From NCBI GenBank assembly GCA_947575275.1, contig CANPMS010000005.1, forward strand, positions 1 to 64,000: 64,000 nt of DNA, read 5' to 3'. Made by a program: the position numbers and the translations under genes. Positions 28,588 through 36,844 of the stretch are shown here, in pieces. The notes under the pieces were generated by a model. The model saw nothing but the letters and a program-made list of their open reading frames with translations. It ran no database searches and had not been told where the DNA came from. The stretch's first letter is position 1. Every line of letters starts with the position of its first letter. Source of the stretch: an uncultured Clostridium sp. Lineage in GTDB: Bacteria > Bacillota > Clostridia > Lachnospirales > Lachnospiraceae.

Positions 28588-29835
28588 TCATTTCCGTCTA
28601 ACCCATTTACCAAAGAACGTCTTTTTGTAGTGGAGCAGTTCCTCCTTGGCCTTGTCAAAATTCCCGGCCTTTTGCAGATACTCGACGCCCTTTTTAATAT
28701 CCTCCGGCACGCCCAGACCCCGAGCGAAGATGAAGCCCCGCATATAATCCGCCTCCTGATTCTTCCAGTCCACCTTATTTAAAAACTCCAGAGCCTTACT
28801 GTAATCCTGGTGAGCGCCCAAGCCGTTGAAATTACACTTAGCCAGGTAGAAGGTTCCCCATGTGCTGCCTTTTTCATAGTAGGCGGTAGACAGATGATGA
28901 TACGCTTTGGCATAGTCCTGGGGCGCTCCATCCCCCAGGAAGTAAGCCTTACCCAGCATGTTGTTCGCCCCACCATGGATGGAATCCCTGGTCAGCTCCT
29001 TCTCAAAGCAGGAGACCGCGTAGGCTGCATCCTTCTCTACTCCCTCGCCAGTGAAATAGCAGCGTCCCACCTCGTACCACGACCCCGGCTGACCGCCCTC
29101 TGCTGCGGCCTTGTACCAGTGGAGAGCCTCCTCCTTACGCCCCTCCTTTGCCAACTGATCAGCATAGAGATCCTGGTGAATTGGATGACCATACTCCGCA
29201 CCGATCTTCCACAGCTCCTGAGCCTTCTCCGGCTGAGGAGCGATAATATCCTCATCGCCGTTTTGATAATAGTGGTTAAGGTTATTGGCGGCAAAATACA
29301 TACCGCCCCGAAATGCCTTCCAAAACCAATCCTCGCATTTAGAAATATTCTCCTTCAGATATGTCTTAAAGGCAGCCTGATCGGGGAAGGAGTCTTTGCC
29401 TTTATCATAGATGCGCAGGAAGTCCCACCAAAAGTATGCGTTGCCCACCACGTATTGGCTGAAAGCGTCGCCACCCTCCGCCAACTCAAGAGCTGTCTCA
29501 AACGCCTCCTGGAGGCTGCTAAAGGGCATCTTCTTTTCCAGGGACGGAGTCATCTCCCCACTTCGCAGAGCCACCAGTGCCCCCAGGGCGCTTCCCTGCT
29601 CCACGGACTTGTGGAGCAGCTGGGTGGCCAGCTGATCGTCCTCCGGAAAGCCATGACCAGCCCACACATATTGCACTCCGCAGTAACACCGGGTCAGCAC
29701 ACAACTGGCATCCCCATCCCCGACCTCTGAGGCACGCTCCAATAGGGAGAAGGCCTCCTTTCCCCGTCCTGTCGTTTCATTGTAATAGATGTCCTTAAGA
29801 GCCTGCTTAACCTCATCACTTAAAACTGCTGCCAT
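28588..29835 (-). CDS. Sel1/TPR repeat protein
   Basis: About 415 residues made mostly of Sel1-type helical repeats, for example LHWYKAAAEGGQPGSWYEVG, GEGVEKDAAYAVSCFEKE and GLGVPEDIKKGVEYLQKAG. No signal peptide or membrane helix is seen, so it should be cytosolic and act as a binding scaffold. ATG at 29835 was preferred to a GTG six bases upstream. It is the last gene behind two unknown membrane proteins and may work with them; the function is unknown. Confidence 0.85.
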   Translation of the reverse strand: MAAVLSDEVKQALKDIYYNETTGRGKEAFSLLERASEVGDGDASCVLTRCYCGVQYVWAGHGFPEDDQLATQLLHKSVEQGSALGALVALRSGEMTPSLEKKMPFSSLQEAFETALELAEGGDAFSQYVVGNAYFWWDFLRIYDKGKDSFPDQAAFKTYLKENISKCEDWFWKAFRGGMYFAANNLNHYYQNGDEDIIAPQPEKAQELWKIGAEYGHPIHQDLYADQLAKEGRKEEALHWYKAAAEGGQPGSWYEVGRCYFTGEGVEKDAAYAVSCFEKELTRDSIHGGANNMLGKAYFLGDGAPQDYAKAYHHLSTAYYEKGSTWGTFYLAKCNFNGLGAHQDYSKALEFLNKVDWKNQEADYMRGFIFARGLGVPEDIKKGVEYLQKAGNFDKAKEELLHYKKTFFGKWVRRK

Positions 29836-29862
29836 AATCACGCATCTCCTTTATTTGTATAT

Positions 29863-31377
29863 TTATTTTGGCTTCTTAACCTTTTTCCATTCAGGACTCC
29901 TGGGCAGGAATTCTCCACGGGGGTAGCCCATCAACCATTCCGCTGCTTTCCTGGGCGGCATTTTCGTTATGTAAAAGCCCAGCTTCGTATCCTCGGGGCA
30001 GGCAGCCTCCACAGTACAGCGCCCATCAGCCTTGCTTCCCGCTGTGACTCTGATCCACATATATCCCACAGGATGGGTCAAATCCACCATCTGATAGCTC
30101 CCGTCCACAATACCTTCTGCTGCAATCCTCACATCCTCTTCCGTGAAAGTAATATGGTTCTCCGCTGCTCCGCTGGCATAGATCAGAGACAGTCTTGCCT
30201 GAGATTTTCGGTGTTGGTGGGAAGAGATTTCTCTGACCCCGGAGCCGTAAGATCGCCGCAACTCCCAATCCCTGAGCTTGGGAGCCTCCAGGCGAAGCCA
30301 GGCAGTCAGCTCCGCCAGCGCCTCCTGGTGATCCACAGACTTAATCAAGACCATATCCTCCTCACCGGGAGCGCCCGCCAGCTCTGCCGTCAGCGTCACC
30401 ACCCCCTCCCGTGCGGAGACGTTCATTGCCCGGAGAGCCTTGCCGCTGCTCTCAATGGGACGGTTGGGCGTTAAGGTAAAGCTCTCCAGCTCCTGCTCCA
30501 GGCAGCGACGCAGATACTCCTCCACCAGCCCATTTGTCACCCGGGAGGTCACCTCACCTCCAGCCTTCAGAATCATATTCTGAGAACCGGCGCTCATGAC
30601 CTCCCGCTGGAACATCTCTGAGCCTCGGCGGTTCCGCTTATTACGGAACTCCCGCTCAAAACTTTCACGCCGAATCTCATTCATGGAGTAAAAGCCGGAG
30701 CACTGTGCCTCATTTCCCCGGGCAGCATCTGGAACCACAAGAGCCAGAAAATCCCCTGCCGCCTTTAAGTCCCTGGGATCATTGAAGCTGGTCTGCATCC
30801 GTTGCCAGCGGTCGTCAATCAACACCAGCTCCATATTCCGTCTGGTGCGGGTACCGCTTTGCGTGCTATACTGGTGAATCTCGTCAATGACAAAGATGCC
30901 CCGAATACGGTCGATCTTAGTTGCTCCCTCCCCAAGAACCCACTCCCGACCGATACCCACCGGACCAAACCACCGGGCATTCTCCTCCAAATCGTTATCC
31001 ACCATAGCGAAAAGCTCCTCTACCGAAGGAGCCTCATCTGGATAGGGCAGCTGGTTTCGAATGGATTGAGCCAGAAAACTCTTAGCAGGAAAAAACGCAT
31101 CCCGCACGGCGACGTAAGCCAAATACAATCCTAAAAGCGCCATCAGAACCGCTCCGCTGCCGGAGACCGCCAAAGTTATGTAATCCGTTTTCTCCCAGTA
31201 GGTTCGATCCTGATCCAGCCCGATAGCAAAGGACACCCCCAGCGACGCAGCAATAACCAGCATCAGCAGCGCCCAAATCAGCCAGATGAGCTTTTTCCGA
31301 GTACGGCTAAGGCAGTAGCCCTCCTCTGGGCTGTGGGGATTGTTCTTCCTCTGAACCCACTTCTTTTTCCCATTCAT
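29863..31377 (-). CDS. Unknown membrane protein with two N-terminal helices
   Basis: I do not recognise this family. The product of about 504 residues has a short basic N-terminus, two membrane helices (WLIWALLMLVIAASLGVSFA and AVLMALLGLYLAYVAV, about 25-85) and a soluble region of about 420 residues with mixed alpha/beta character. GGAGGT lies ten bases before the ATG at 31377; a GTG at 31395 is an alternative. It starts about 70 bases behind another unknown membrane protein and is followed 27 bases later by the Sel1 gene, so the three form a probable operon. Confidence 0.75.
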   Translation of the reverse strand: MNGKKKWVQRKNNPHSPEEGYCLSRTRKKLIWLIWALLMLVIAASLGVSFAIGLDQDRTYWEKTDYITLAVSGSGAVLMALLGLYLAYVAVRDAFFPAKSFLAQSIRNQLPYPDEAPSVEELFAMVDNDLEENARWFGPVGIGREWVLGEGATKIDRIRGIFVIDEIHQYSTQSGTRTRRNMELVLIDDRWQRMQTSFNDPRDLKAAGDFLALVVPDAARGNEAQCSGFYSMNEIRRESFEREFRNKRNRRGSEMFQREVMSAGSQNMILKAGGEVTSRVTNGLVEEYLRRCLEQELESFTLTPNRPIESSGKALRAMNVSAREGVVTLTAELAGAPGEEDMVLIKSVDHQEALAELTAWLRLEAPKLRDWELRRSYGSGVREISSHQHRKSQARLSLIYASGAAENHITFTEEDVRIAAEGIVDGSYQMVDLTHPVGYMWIRVTAGSKADGRCTVEAACPEDTKLGFYITKMPPRKAAEWLMGYPRGEFLPRSPEWKKVKKPK

Positions 31378-31446
31378 TGCTACTTGTACCTCCACATTTC
31401 CAGTGAAAAATCAAGTAAAATTCTGCTTTTGATTTTAACATTCCAG

Positions 31447-32190
31447 TTATAATTCTGTCAATTCCTTTATGTCCGCCTCTGCCTGCTCCTGCATAGGCCA
31501 GATACTAAGACGTACAATCTCCTGCACACTCCGCAGCAGGCGGATCCCTGCGGCAGTCTCCATTAAATCCATACCATAAATCATAAGAAACTCACAATAA
31601 ATATGAATCAGATAAGAATTATCATAAGTTTCAAACGATGTCTCATATCCCATTGCATGCAGACGCGGCAGAACCTTGCGCTCAACCGCCCGTTTGCTGA
31701 ACAAATGCTGATGAGTAATTGCCTCAACACGATCAGCCTTCCCTTGACTCAATACCTCATCTGTAAAATGGATAAACGCATCTAAAGACTGATGGATCTT
31801 AAATTTCTCTCTCAAACTTTCAGGAGGAGAGGAACGCATATGAAAAAATGCCACCTGATTTCCAGATACTTGTTTGATATTATAGAGAAGGCATGGATTT
31901 ACACGGGTATACATCCGCTCAGCATTCCTGTCATATGGTCCCACCACCGCCAAAGTATATTGTCGCAACAACCTGCTAAAACGTTTCATCTCCTTGCTCT
32001 GCAGTATCATTTGCTCATCTGGACAATGATTAACCTGTTCAAACACGATTGGAAACAGACGAAGCAATCTCCAGTTTGTGTATCTGCCCCAAACAACATA
32101 TCCAACAAACACTGCTATCAGCAACACCAGTATCAGCAACAGTGTTATCCCAAGCACTGCCAGCAGCAACTGCATAATCCATCCGAACAT
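31447..32190 (-). CDS. Unknown single-span membrane protein
   Basis: About 247 residues with one N-terminal membrane helix (GITLLLILVLLIAVFVGYVV, about 12-35) and a cytosolic or surface domain that I cannot assign (FSRLLRQYTLAVVGPYDRN, LPRLHAMGYETSFETYDNS). GGAGGAG eight bases before the ATG at 32190 decides the start. The gene begins about 24 bases downstream of the 3' end of a group II intron remnant, which now separates it from whatever preceded it. Confidence 0.7.
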   Translation of the reverse strand: MFGWIMQLLLAVLGITLLLILVLLIAVFVGYVVWGRYTNWRLLRLFPIVFEQVNHCPDEQMILQSKEMKRFSRLLRQYTLAVVGPYDRNAERMYTRVNPCLLYNIKQVSGNQVAFFHMRSSPPESLREKFKIHQSLDAFIHFTDEVLSQGKADRVEAITHQHLFSKRAVERKVLPRLHAMGYETSFETYDNSYLIHIYCEFLMIYGMDLMETAAGIRLLRSVQEIVRLSIWPMQEQAEADIKELTEL

Positions 32191-32213
32191 ATCAGCTCTC
32201 CTCCTTTTCAAGA

Positions 32214-32772
32214 ATCGAGTAGGGGACATTTTCTCTCCCCTCTCACACCAACGTACATGCCGTTCGGCATACGGCGGTTCAGCATAACTTCAAAGCATGG
32301 CGTTCTTTGTAGTAATCGTAACAACTCACAAGTCCTGCCTGCATCAGCTTTTCTTTTGAGATTTCCCTGACAGCATACGTTTTCGTTACTATCCACTGAT
32401 AGTGGTCGCCACAGTATGCCGTCAGTCTTGCTAGGTCTCTTCCTATTCCCAGTTTCTGCAATCCCCATTGTGTTGTTACTACAGCTAATGGAACTGTCTG
32501 TGAGACCTCGCGGGATAAGTCCGTGTTCTTTCCTCGTCTACCCTCCCGATTTACATTCATAGGTTACGACTACCTTTGGGGCTTCGTTGCCTATAGCCAA
32601 CTTACCCGCCATAAACGCCTTATTATCGGGTTTCTGTCCATAGGGCAACGATTTTGCTATCTCTTCTTCTCGCCTGCACCTCACGATACAAACCTTGAGA
32701 GTCGCTATAAAGTTCGTTGGTAGCTACGCCTAAGTGGACTTTCACCACAGAACACGGATATGCCCGTCATAC
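32214..32772 (-). mobile_element. Internally deleted group II intron
   Basis: The minus strand starts GTATGACGGGC and carries the domain I signature GGTGAAAGTCC near 32735, continues with intron-like sequence to about 32480, then joins abruptly to the last 60 or so codons of an intron-encoded reverse transcriptase/maturase (ISKEKLMQAGLVSCYDYY, stop near 32281). It ends with a domain V-VI region (GAACCGCCGTATGCCGAACG) and the terminal CTACTCGAT. Most of domains I-IV and the reverse transcriptase are missing, leaving 559 nt. It sits immediately behind a terminator hairpin, the preferred target of bacterial class C introns. It should not move by itself. Confidence 0.75.
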
Positions 32773-32773
32773 T

Positions 32774-32810
32774 AAAAAAGCCAACAGCCTGCTTTTGCAG
32801 ACTGTTGGCT
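32774..32810 (-). terminator. Terminator of the micropeptide transcript
   Basis: AGCCAACAG and CTGTTGGCT with an inner CTGC/GCAG stem form a strong hairpin followed by TTTTTT on the minus strand, 11 bases past the second small peptide and directly before the group II intron 5' end. Confidence 0.9.
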
Positions 32811-32821
32811 TAATCAATGAA

Positions 32822-32908
32822 TTACTTTCCAGCCTTGTTAACCAGAAGTATTGTCTGGGCACCAGCGGCGCAAACAAATCCTAAAATTGCAGAAAATAAA
32901 GCAAACAT
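32822..32908 (-). CDS. Hydrophobic micropeptide 2 (28 residues)
   Basis: The reading frame begins MFALFSAILGFVCAAGAQ and ends VNKAGK. A GGAGG site lies seven bases before the ATG. The first 22 residues are hydrophobic enough for one membrane helix, with lysines only at the C-terminus. It is the second of two tandem peptide genes between a consensus promoter and a strong terminator. It is too short for standard annotation and I know no family for it. Candidates are a small membrane protein, a type I-like toxin, a leaderless bacteriocin or a signalling peptide; none can be shown from sequence. Confidence 0.7.
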   Translation of the reverse strand: MFALFSAILGFVCAAGAQTILLVNKAGK

Positions 32909-32959
32909 GTCTTGTCCTCCTTTCTTATTTGGATTTTCATAGCAAACCTTTGTGCTAAA

Positions 32960-33043
32960 TTATTTTCTTGATCCTGCTGCTGTACCAGCGAACATTGTAA
33001 GTGGTGTCAAAATAGCGAAAATTGCTGCGATTGCTGCTATCAT
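32960..33043 (-). CDS. Hydrophobic micropeptide 1 (27 residues)
   Basis: The reading frame begins MIAAIAAIFAILTPLTMF and ends AAGSRK. GGAGG lies eight bases before the ATG. Like its neighbour it is one hydrophobic helix with a short basic tail, and the two share size, plan and ribosome-site strength although not close sequence identity. The gap of 51 bases between them holds only the second ribosome site. Expression is expected from the promoter at 33384-33412 after a leader of about 330 nt. Confidence 0.7.
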   Translation of the reverse strand: MIAAIAAIFAILTPLTMFAGTAAGSRK

Positions 33044-33377
33044 ACCTATTTCCTCCTTTCTTAAATATTGTGCAGATACTTATGAAATACTATCATCTGC
33101 ATAAATTCAGGTAATTTTTGTCAGGAACAAAAACAACCATTTTTTGCTTACGTTAAAATCAAACTGCTCGTTGTAATCAACAAATACGCTTCTGGAAAAA
33201 GTTGTACTTATCTATTTTTCTGACCCTGTAACAAGAACCATATCTGAAAAGGAACACGCTCCTCCTCACCACCGCGGTCTTTAATCTTGTCACACAGCAC
33301 TTTTTTGTATGTAATCCAGTGAATATATTTGTTATAGCACAGGATGTTTTGTTCTAAGTTCAACTTTTGTTTTCCAT
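33044..33377 (-). promoter_or_regulatory. Long leader of the micropeptide transcript
   Basis: About 330 nt separate the predicted transcription start from the first micropeptide. Within it CTGT-(GT)-GACAAGA near 33290 can pair with TCTTGTTACAG near 33235, an 11-bp helix with a two-base bulge. No known riboswitch class was recognised. The leader may be a regulatory RNA or may carry the small ORF at 33208-33363. Confidence 0.4.
33208..33363 (-). CDS. Possible leader ORF, 51 codons
   Basis: A TTG-initiated frame begins LNLEQNILCYNKYIHW and ends FQIWFLLQGQKNR. The composition looks protein-like (DKIKDRGGEEERVPFQIW), but there is no clear ribosome binding site and no ATG, and the predicted transcript starts only about 14 bases upstream. 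It could be translated weakly as a leader or be an accident of a structured leader. Confidence 0.2.
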   Translation of the reverse strand: MNLEQNILCYNKYIHWITYKKVLCDKIKDRGGEEERVPFQIWFLLQGQKNR

Positions 33378-33383
33378 GAATTT

Positions 33384-33412
33384 ACTATACTACTAAAAAA
33401 AGGATATGTCAA
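33384..33412 (-). promoter_or_regulatory. Promoter of the micropeptide transcript
   Basis: TTGACA (33412-33407) and TATAGT (33389-33384) with a 17-base spacer on the minus strand lie in a very AT-rich stretch. No other gene lies between it and the micropeptides. Confidence 0.75.
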
Positions 33413-33524
33413 TACTTTTTATTATAAAAATTTTATATTTTTTATTTTTTTTTAACTTGCTTTATTAAATATTAAATTTAATAACTATACAACAAAAAAC
33501 AATTATTTAAGCCGCATGATACAC

Positions 33525-33571
33525 AAAAACGGCGCGAATCTTGAACATTTCATGTTCAGGATTCGCGCCGT
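33525..33571 (-). terminator. Terminator of tRNA-Leu(UAA)
   Basis: ACGGCGCGAATC and GATTCGCGCCGT are perfect arms, with further pairing of TGAACAT/ATGTTCA inside, followed by TTTTTG on the minus strand. Confidence 0.9.
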
Positions 33572-33582
33572 GCGCTATTCAG

Positions 33583-33666
33583 TGCGGGAGATGGGACTTG
33601 AACCCACACGACATGACTGCCACTAGATCCTTAGTCTAGCCTGTCTGCCAATTCCAGCACTCCCGC
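33583..33666 (-). tRNA. tRNA-Leu (anticodon UAA)
   Basis: The minus strand gives an 84-nt class II tRNA with acceptor arms GCGGGAG and CTCCCGC, anticodon stem CTAGA/TCTAG with loop CTAAGGA (anticodon UAA), long variable arm and GGTTCAAGTCC T-arm. The 3' CCA is not encoded. Confidence 0.95.
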
Positions 33667-33676
33667 AAGCTTTGAT

Positions 33677-33705
33677 AGTATAGCACAGAATTGCTTTTAT
33701 GGCAA
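33677..33705 (-). promoter_or_regulatory. Promoter of tRNA-Leu(UAA)
   Basis: TTGCCA (33705-33700) and TATACT (33682-33677) are separated by 17 bases on the minus strand and end about ten bases before the tRNA. Confidence 0.7.
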
Positions 33706-33719
33706 CAGTTTTTTTCTTT

Positions 33720-34568
33720 TTAATCCCACTCTCTCTCAAATTTTAATATTGTGCCTGTAACAGCATTAATATCTACTTCATACTCATAACCACCGGACTT
33801 GAATTCCACCTCATACTCTGCTCCATAATACTCAATATCCAGCTTACACTTATACGCGTAGATAGAGTTTGCAGACACGCCTGCCCGTTCAAGTGCAATC
33901 TGCTTTGCACGAGCCTCGCCGATGTAATTGCCGGTTGCTCCAATGCCGCCGTTTGCTGCTCCGCCCCCTGCTGCCGGATAGTTGATATACTCGGCATCAT
34001 AATCAAACTTCAAAATGCTTCCCGTATAGGCATCAATATCGTAATCGTACTCTCTGTAATCGGAGGTGTAAAACTCTACCTCATACTCCCAGCGCCCATC
34101 ATCAAAATCCAGTTTGCAAAAAGCATACGTCACCTGGTTCTCCGTCAGACCTGCATGGCTCAGAGCTGCCTTCTTTGCTGCCGCCTCACCAATAAATCCC
34201 GACTGTGCGGCCGCTGCATTCTGCTGCTGTGCCCAGGCAGTCGCTTGCGAAGCTCCATTGACTCCCTGTGACGGTGACGGCTGAGTTTGGGCCTGCCTGG
34301 CCGCTTTTCCGTCCCAGGCGCCACTCTCAGTAACCCAGTACCCGTCAGGAGTATACGTGTTTGACAGCATATACCCGTCACTTCCTAAATAGTAATGCTT
34401 CCCGTCAGAATCATACATCCACTGCCCTGACATCCACTGTGTATTAGTGGGATTCGTAGCATATTTCCAGCCTCTGCCATCATGAACCCATCCTGCTGCA
34501 AAAGCGGGCACCGCTGTTGCCAGCGCGATTACTGCTGCCATTCCCATAACCAAACCTCTTTTTTTCAT
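33720..34568 (-). CDS. Secreted protein with cell-wall-binding repeats and two PepSY domains
   Basis: About 282 residues: signal peptide (MKKRGLVMGMAAVIALATAV, cleaved after AFA), choline-binding-type repeats (GWKYATNPTNTQWMSGQWMY, HYYLGSDGYML) at about 27-85, a proline/glutamine linker, then two PepSY domains each ending in the D-x-x-T-G-x-I motif (DIDAYTGSILKFD, DINAVTGTILKFE). PepSY domains often bind or inhibit proteases. ATG at 34568 was chosen for its GGAGAGAAGAG site and signal peptide; the longer reading overlaps the upstream lipoprotein. It is the last gene of a two-component system cluster. Confidence 0.85.
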   Translation of the reverse strand: MKKRGLVMGMAAVIALATAVPAFAAGWVHDGRGWKYATNPTNTQWMSGQWMYDSDGKHYYLGSDGYMLSNTYTPDGYWVTESGAWDGKAARQAQTQPSPSQGVNGASQATAWAQQQNAAAAQSGFIGEAAAKKAALSHAGLTENQVTYAFCKLDFDDGRWEYEVEFYTSDYREYDYDIDAYTGSILKFDYDAEYINYPAAGGGAANGGIGATGNYIGEARAKQIALERAGVSANSIYAYKCKLDIEYYGAEYEVEFKSGGYEYEVDINAVTGTILKFEREWD

Positions 34569-34593
34569 CTCTCTTCTCTCCTTTTCTAAATAA

Positions 34594-35430
34594 TTAATCC
34601 CATGCCGGCTCTGCATCCCAACTTCGAATCGCTCCGGAATAACCATCAATTTCAAATTCATATTCCATATTATTGTAAATAATTTTCCCCTCGTACTCCA
34701 GACGCCCATCATCATAGTCCACTTCAAACTTGACAATATTACGGGCGCTTGCGCCGGGCACCTGCCCAAGAGCAATCTCCTTTGCTTTATCCGAGGTTAT
34801 ACTTCCATTTGTTCCGCCAGCAGGCGGCGCATCGTATCCCCAATCATAATCATGCGACACAATATTACCTGTATAAATATCTATCTTATACTTGTATTCC
34901 TTGTAGTCATCCGTATAGAATTTTACTTCATACACCTGCCGTCCGCTGTCCCAATCCAGCTTATTTTGAACAGCCGTTACCCTGCTCTCATCAACACCGG
35001 CATGGCTAAACGCCGTTGCTTTTGCCTGATCCACAGAAATCACTCCCTGTGGGGTTTCTCCCTGAATTGCTGCAGATTCACTCATCGGAACCACCTCTGT
35101 TGCGGCAGCCAAAGTCTCTGCCTGCACCGCATCAACAGATGACGGAAGCTTTTTGTCAATCACCGCTCCCGTCAGAGCCTCAATATCATATTGGTAAGGC
35201 TCCCCATCAAGCGTAAAAGAAACATTGTAATAATCAATGCCATTCCGGTTATTCAGTTCTGTCACATTAAAGGAAACCTCCGAATCCATAGCTGGACCAA
35301 CATCATTCAGGGCGGCCAGCTCAGCATTTCTCTGTCCAATCGGCTCCATTTGCTTTGGTGAAGCCGTACAGCCTCCTGCCGCAAACATCGTCATCACCAA
35401 AATACCGTATATTTTATTTTTTAACTTCAT
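34594..35430 (-). CDS. PepSY-domain lipoprotein
   Basis: About 278 residues with a lipoprotein signal peptide (MKLKNKIYGILVMTMFAAGG then the lipid-attached cysteine of GGCTAS). Three PepSY-like modules follow, each with a D/E-x-x-[TS]-G-x-I end (DIEALTGAVID, DIYTGNIVSHD, DGYSGAIRSWD). ATG at 35430 has a GGAGGTGG site. It starts 39 bases behind the histidine kinase, so it may report or modulate what the kinase senses; that link is inferred from position. Confidence 0.85.
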   Translation of the reverse strand: MKLKNKIYGILVMTMFAAGGCTASPKQMEPIGQRNAELAALNDVGPAMDSEVSFNVTELNNRNGIDYYNVSFTLDGEPYQYDIEALTGAVIDKKLPSSVDAVQAETLAAATEVVPMSESAAIQGETPQGVISVDQAKATAFSHAGVDESRVTAVQNKLDWDSGRQVYEVKFYTDDYKEYKYKIDIYTGNIVSHDYDWGYDAPPAGGTNGSITSDKAKEIALGQVPGASARNIVKFEVDYDDGRLEYEGKIIYNNMEYEFEIDGYSGAIRSWDAEPAWD

Positions 35431-35469
35431 GCTCCACCTCCTTTCTAAGTATATCATAAACTGATAACA

Positions 35470-36834
35470 TTAAATCTGTATGAAATTACCAAAATTTTTT
35501 TTCGGCAGATGCAGCGTAAATTTACTTCCTATATCAGACACGCTTTCCATTGTCATTTTCCCCCTGTGCGCCTTTGCAATCTGCTGTACCATTGAAAGCC
35601 CCAGACCGGTTCCTCTTCCACTGCTCCGCGCAGGATCAACCTGATAAAAACGCTGCCATATCTTTTCTTTCTGATTATCAGGAATCCCTATCCCATCATC
35701 AGCCACGGAAAGGAGCACCTCCTTTTCTGTCTCGCTCACAGTCACCCATACACGACCATCAGGCTTTCCATATTTAAACCCATTATCCACCAGATTCCGC
35801 ACCAGACGGGAAAGTAAAGATGGATCGCCGGACACCTTGGCTTTACTGTGAATCTCCACAGACAAACGCTCCATATCATATCCACATTCCTGGCATACAG
35901 CATTCACCAATTCACCCAAATCGATATCGTCGGGATTAATCAGTCCTGTATCCTGATCCATTCGTGTAATACTTAAAAGCTGGGAAATCAACGCGGACAT
36001 TTTCTCTGCCTGCCGGCGAATCATCCTGATAGTCTCAAGGCGTTCCTCCGGGGTATTGTCAAATTTCTCTGAGCATTCACAGGCGCTCTGAATAACTGAG
36101 ACGGGGGTGCGCAGCTCATGAGATGCGTCGGAGGTAAACTGCTTTTCTGTCTCAAAAGAACGCTCCAGACGTTCAAACATTCCGTTAAATGTATCTGCAA
36201 GCCTGGTAAATTCCTCATTTTCAGACTTCAACACAATTCTTCCCGACAAATCCTTTGCCTCATTAATTGCCTCTGCTGTTTCAATCATGCTGTCCAAGGG
36301 GCTGAATGCACGTTTTGCGATCAGATAACTGCCCAGAGAGGCCAGACAAACAAAGACCGGAAGACTGACAAGGGATATTTTGGACAATTTTCTCACAACA
36401 TTCCCGGAATCCGGCACCGCTATCAGGCTGCGGAGCCATATCCCATTCTCCCAACCGGACGGCAGCCATAAATCCGTAACAAGATACTGGGTTGTATCTG
36501 TGCTCACCGCACGGGTAAAACCGTGGGAAAACGGCTCCTCCACCGTAAAGGCCACAGGAATCTGACCTGAAAGCAGAGCCTTGCTTCCACTGTATATCAG
36601 TGTTGTAACCCCGTTCTGATAGTGCTGAAAATCCTGACCGATCTGCAGTTTACCGTTTAACAGCTCCACCTGACTGATGTTGTTGTGCACAGTGCTCTCA
36701 AGCTGGGAAATCTCAGTCTGCATAATAACAGTGCCGCTCACAAGAACCATAAACACGGAAAGCAGCAAAAATAACGCCATCATCAGAATGGTCAGCCAGA
36801 TTGTAATTTGAATTTTTGCAGAAATCTTTCTCAT
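35470..36834 (-). CDS. Sensor histidine kinase
   Basis: A 454-residue membrane kinase: helices at about 10-35 and 153-175, an extracytoplasmic loop of about 115 residues, HAMP (about 172-226), phosphoacceptor H239 in DASHELRTP, and the ATPase core (NLVDNGFKYG, VADDGIGIP, GRGTGLGLSMV). It follows its response regulator by ten bases. The signal is unknown; secreted PepSY proteins encoded next suggest a cell-envelope stimulus. Confidence 0.95.
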   Translation of the reverse strand: MRKISAKIQITIWLTILMMALFLLLSVFMVLVSGTVIMQTEISQLESTVHNNISQVELLNGKLQIGQDFQHYQNGVTTLIYSGSKALLSGQIPVAFTVEEPFSHGFTRAVSTDTTQYLVTDLWLPSGWENGIWLRSLIAVPDSGNVVRKLSKISLVSLPVFVCLASLGSYLIAKRAFSPLDSMIETAEAINEAKDLSGRIVLKSENEEFTRLADTFNGMFERLERSFETEKQFTSDASHELRTPVSVIQSACECSEKFDNTPEERLETIRMIRRQAEKMSALISQLLSITRMDQDTGLINPDDIDLGELVNAVCQECGYDMERLSVEIHSKAKVSGDPSLLSRLVRNLVDNGFKYGKPDGRVWVTVSETEKEVLLSVADDGIGIPDNQKEKIWQRFYQVDPARSSGRGTGLGLSMVQQIAKAHRGKMTMESVSDIGSKFTLHLPKKNFGNFIQI

Positions 36835-36844
36835 ATCCTTACCT

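Noticed and set aside
32208-32560. Two overlapping minus-strand ORFs as genes
   Set aside because: Only the last part of one frame matches an intron-encoded maturase end; both lie within the deleted group II intron and have no start signals.
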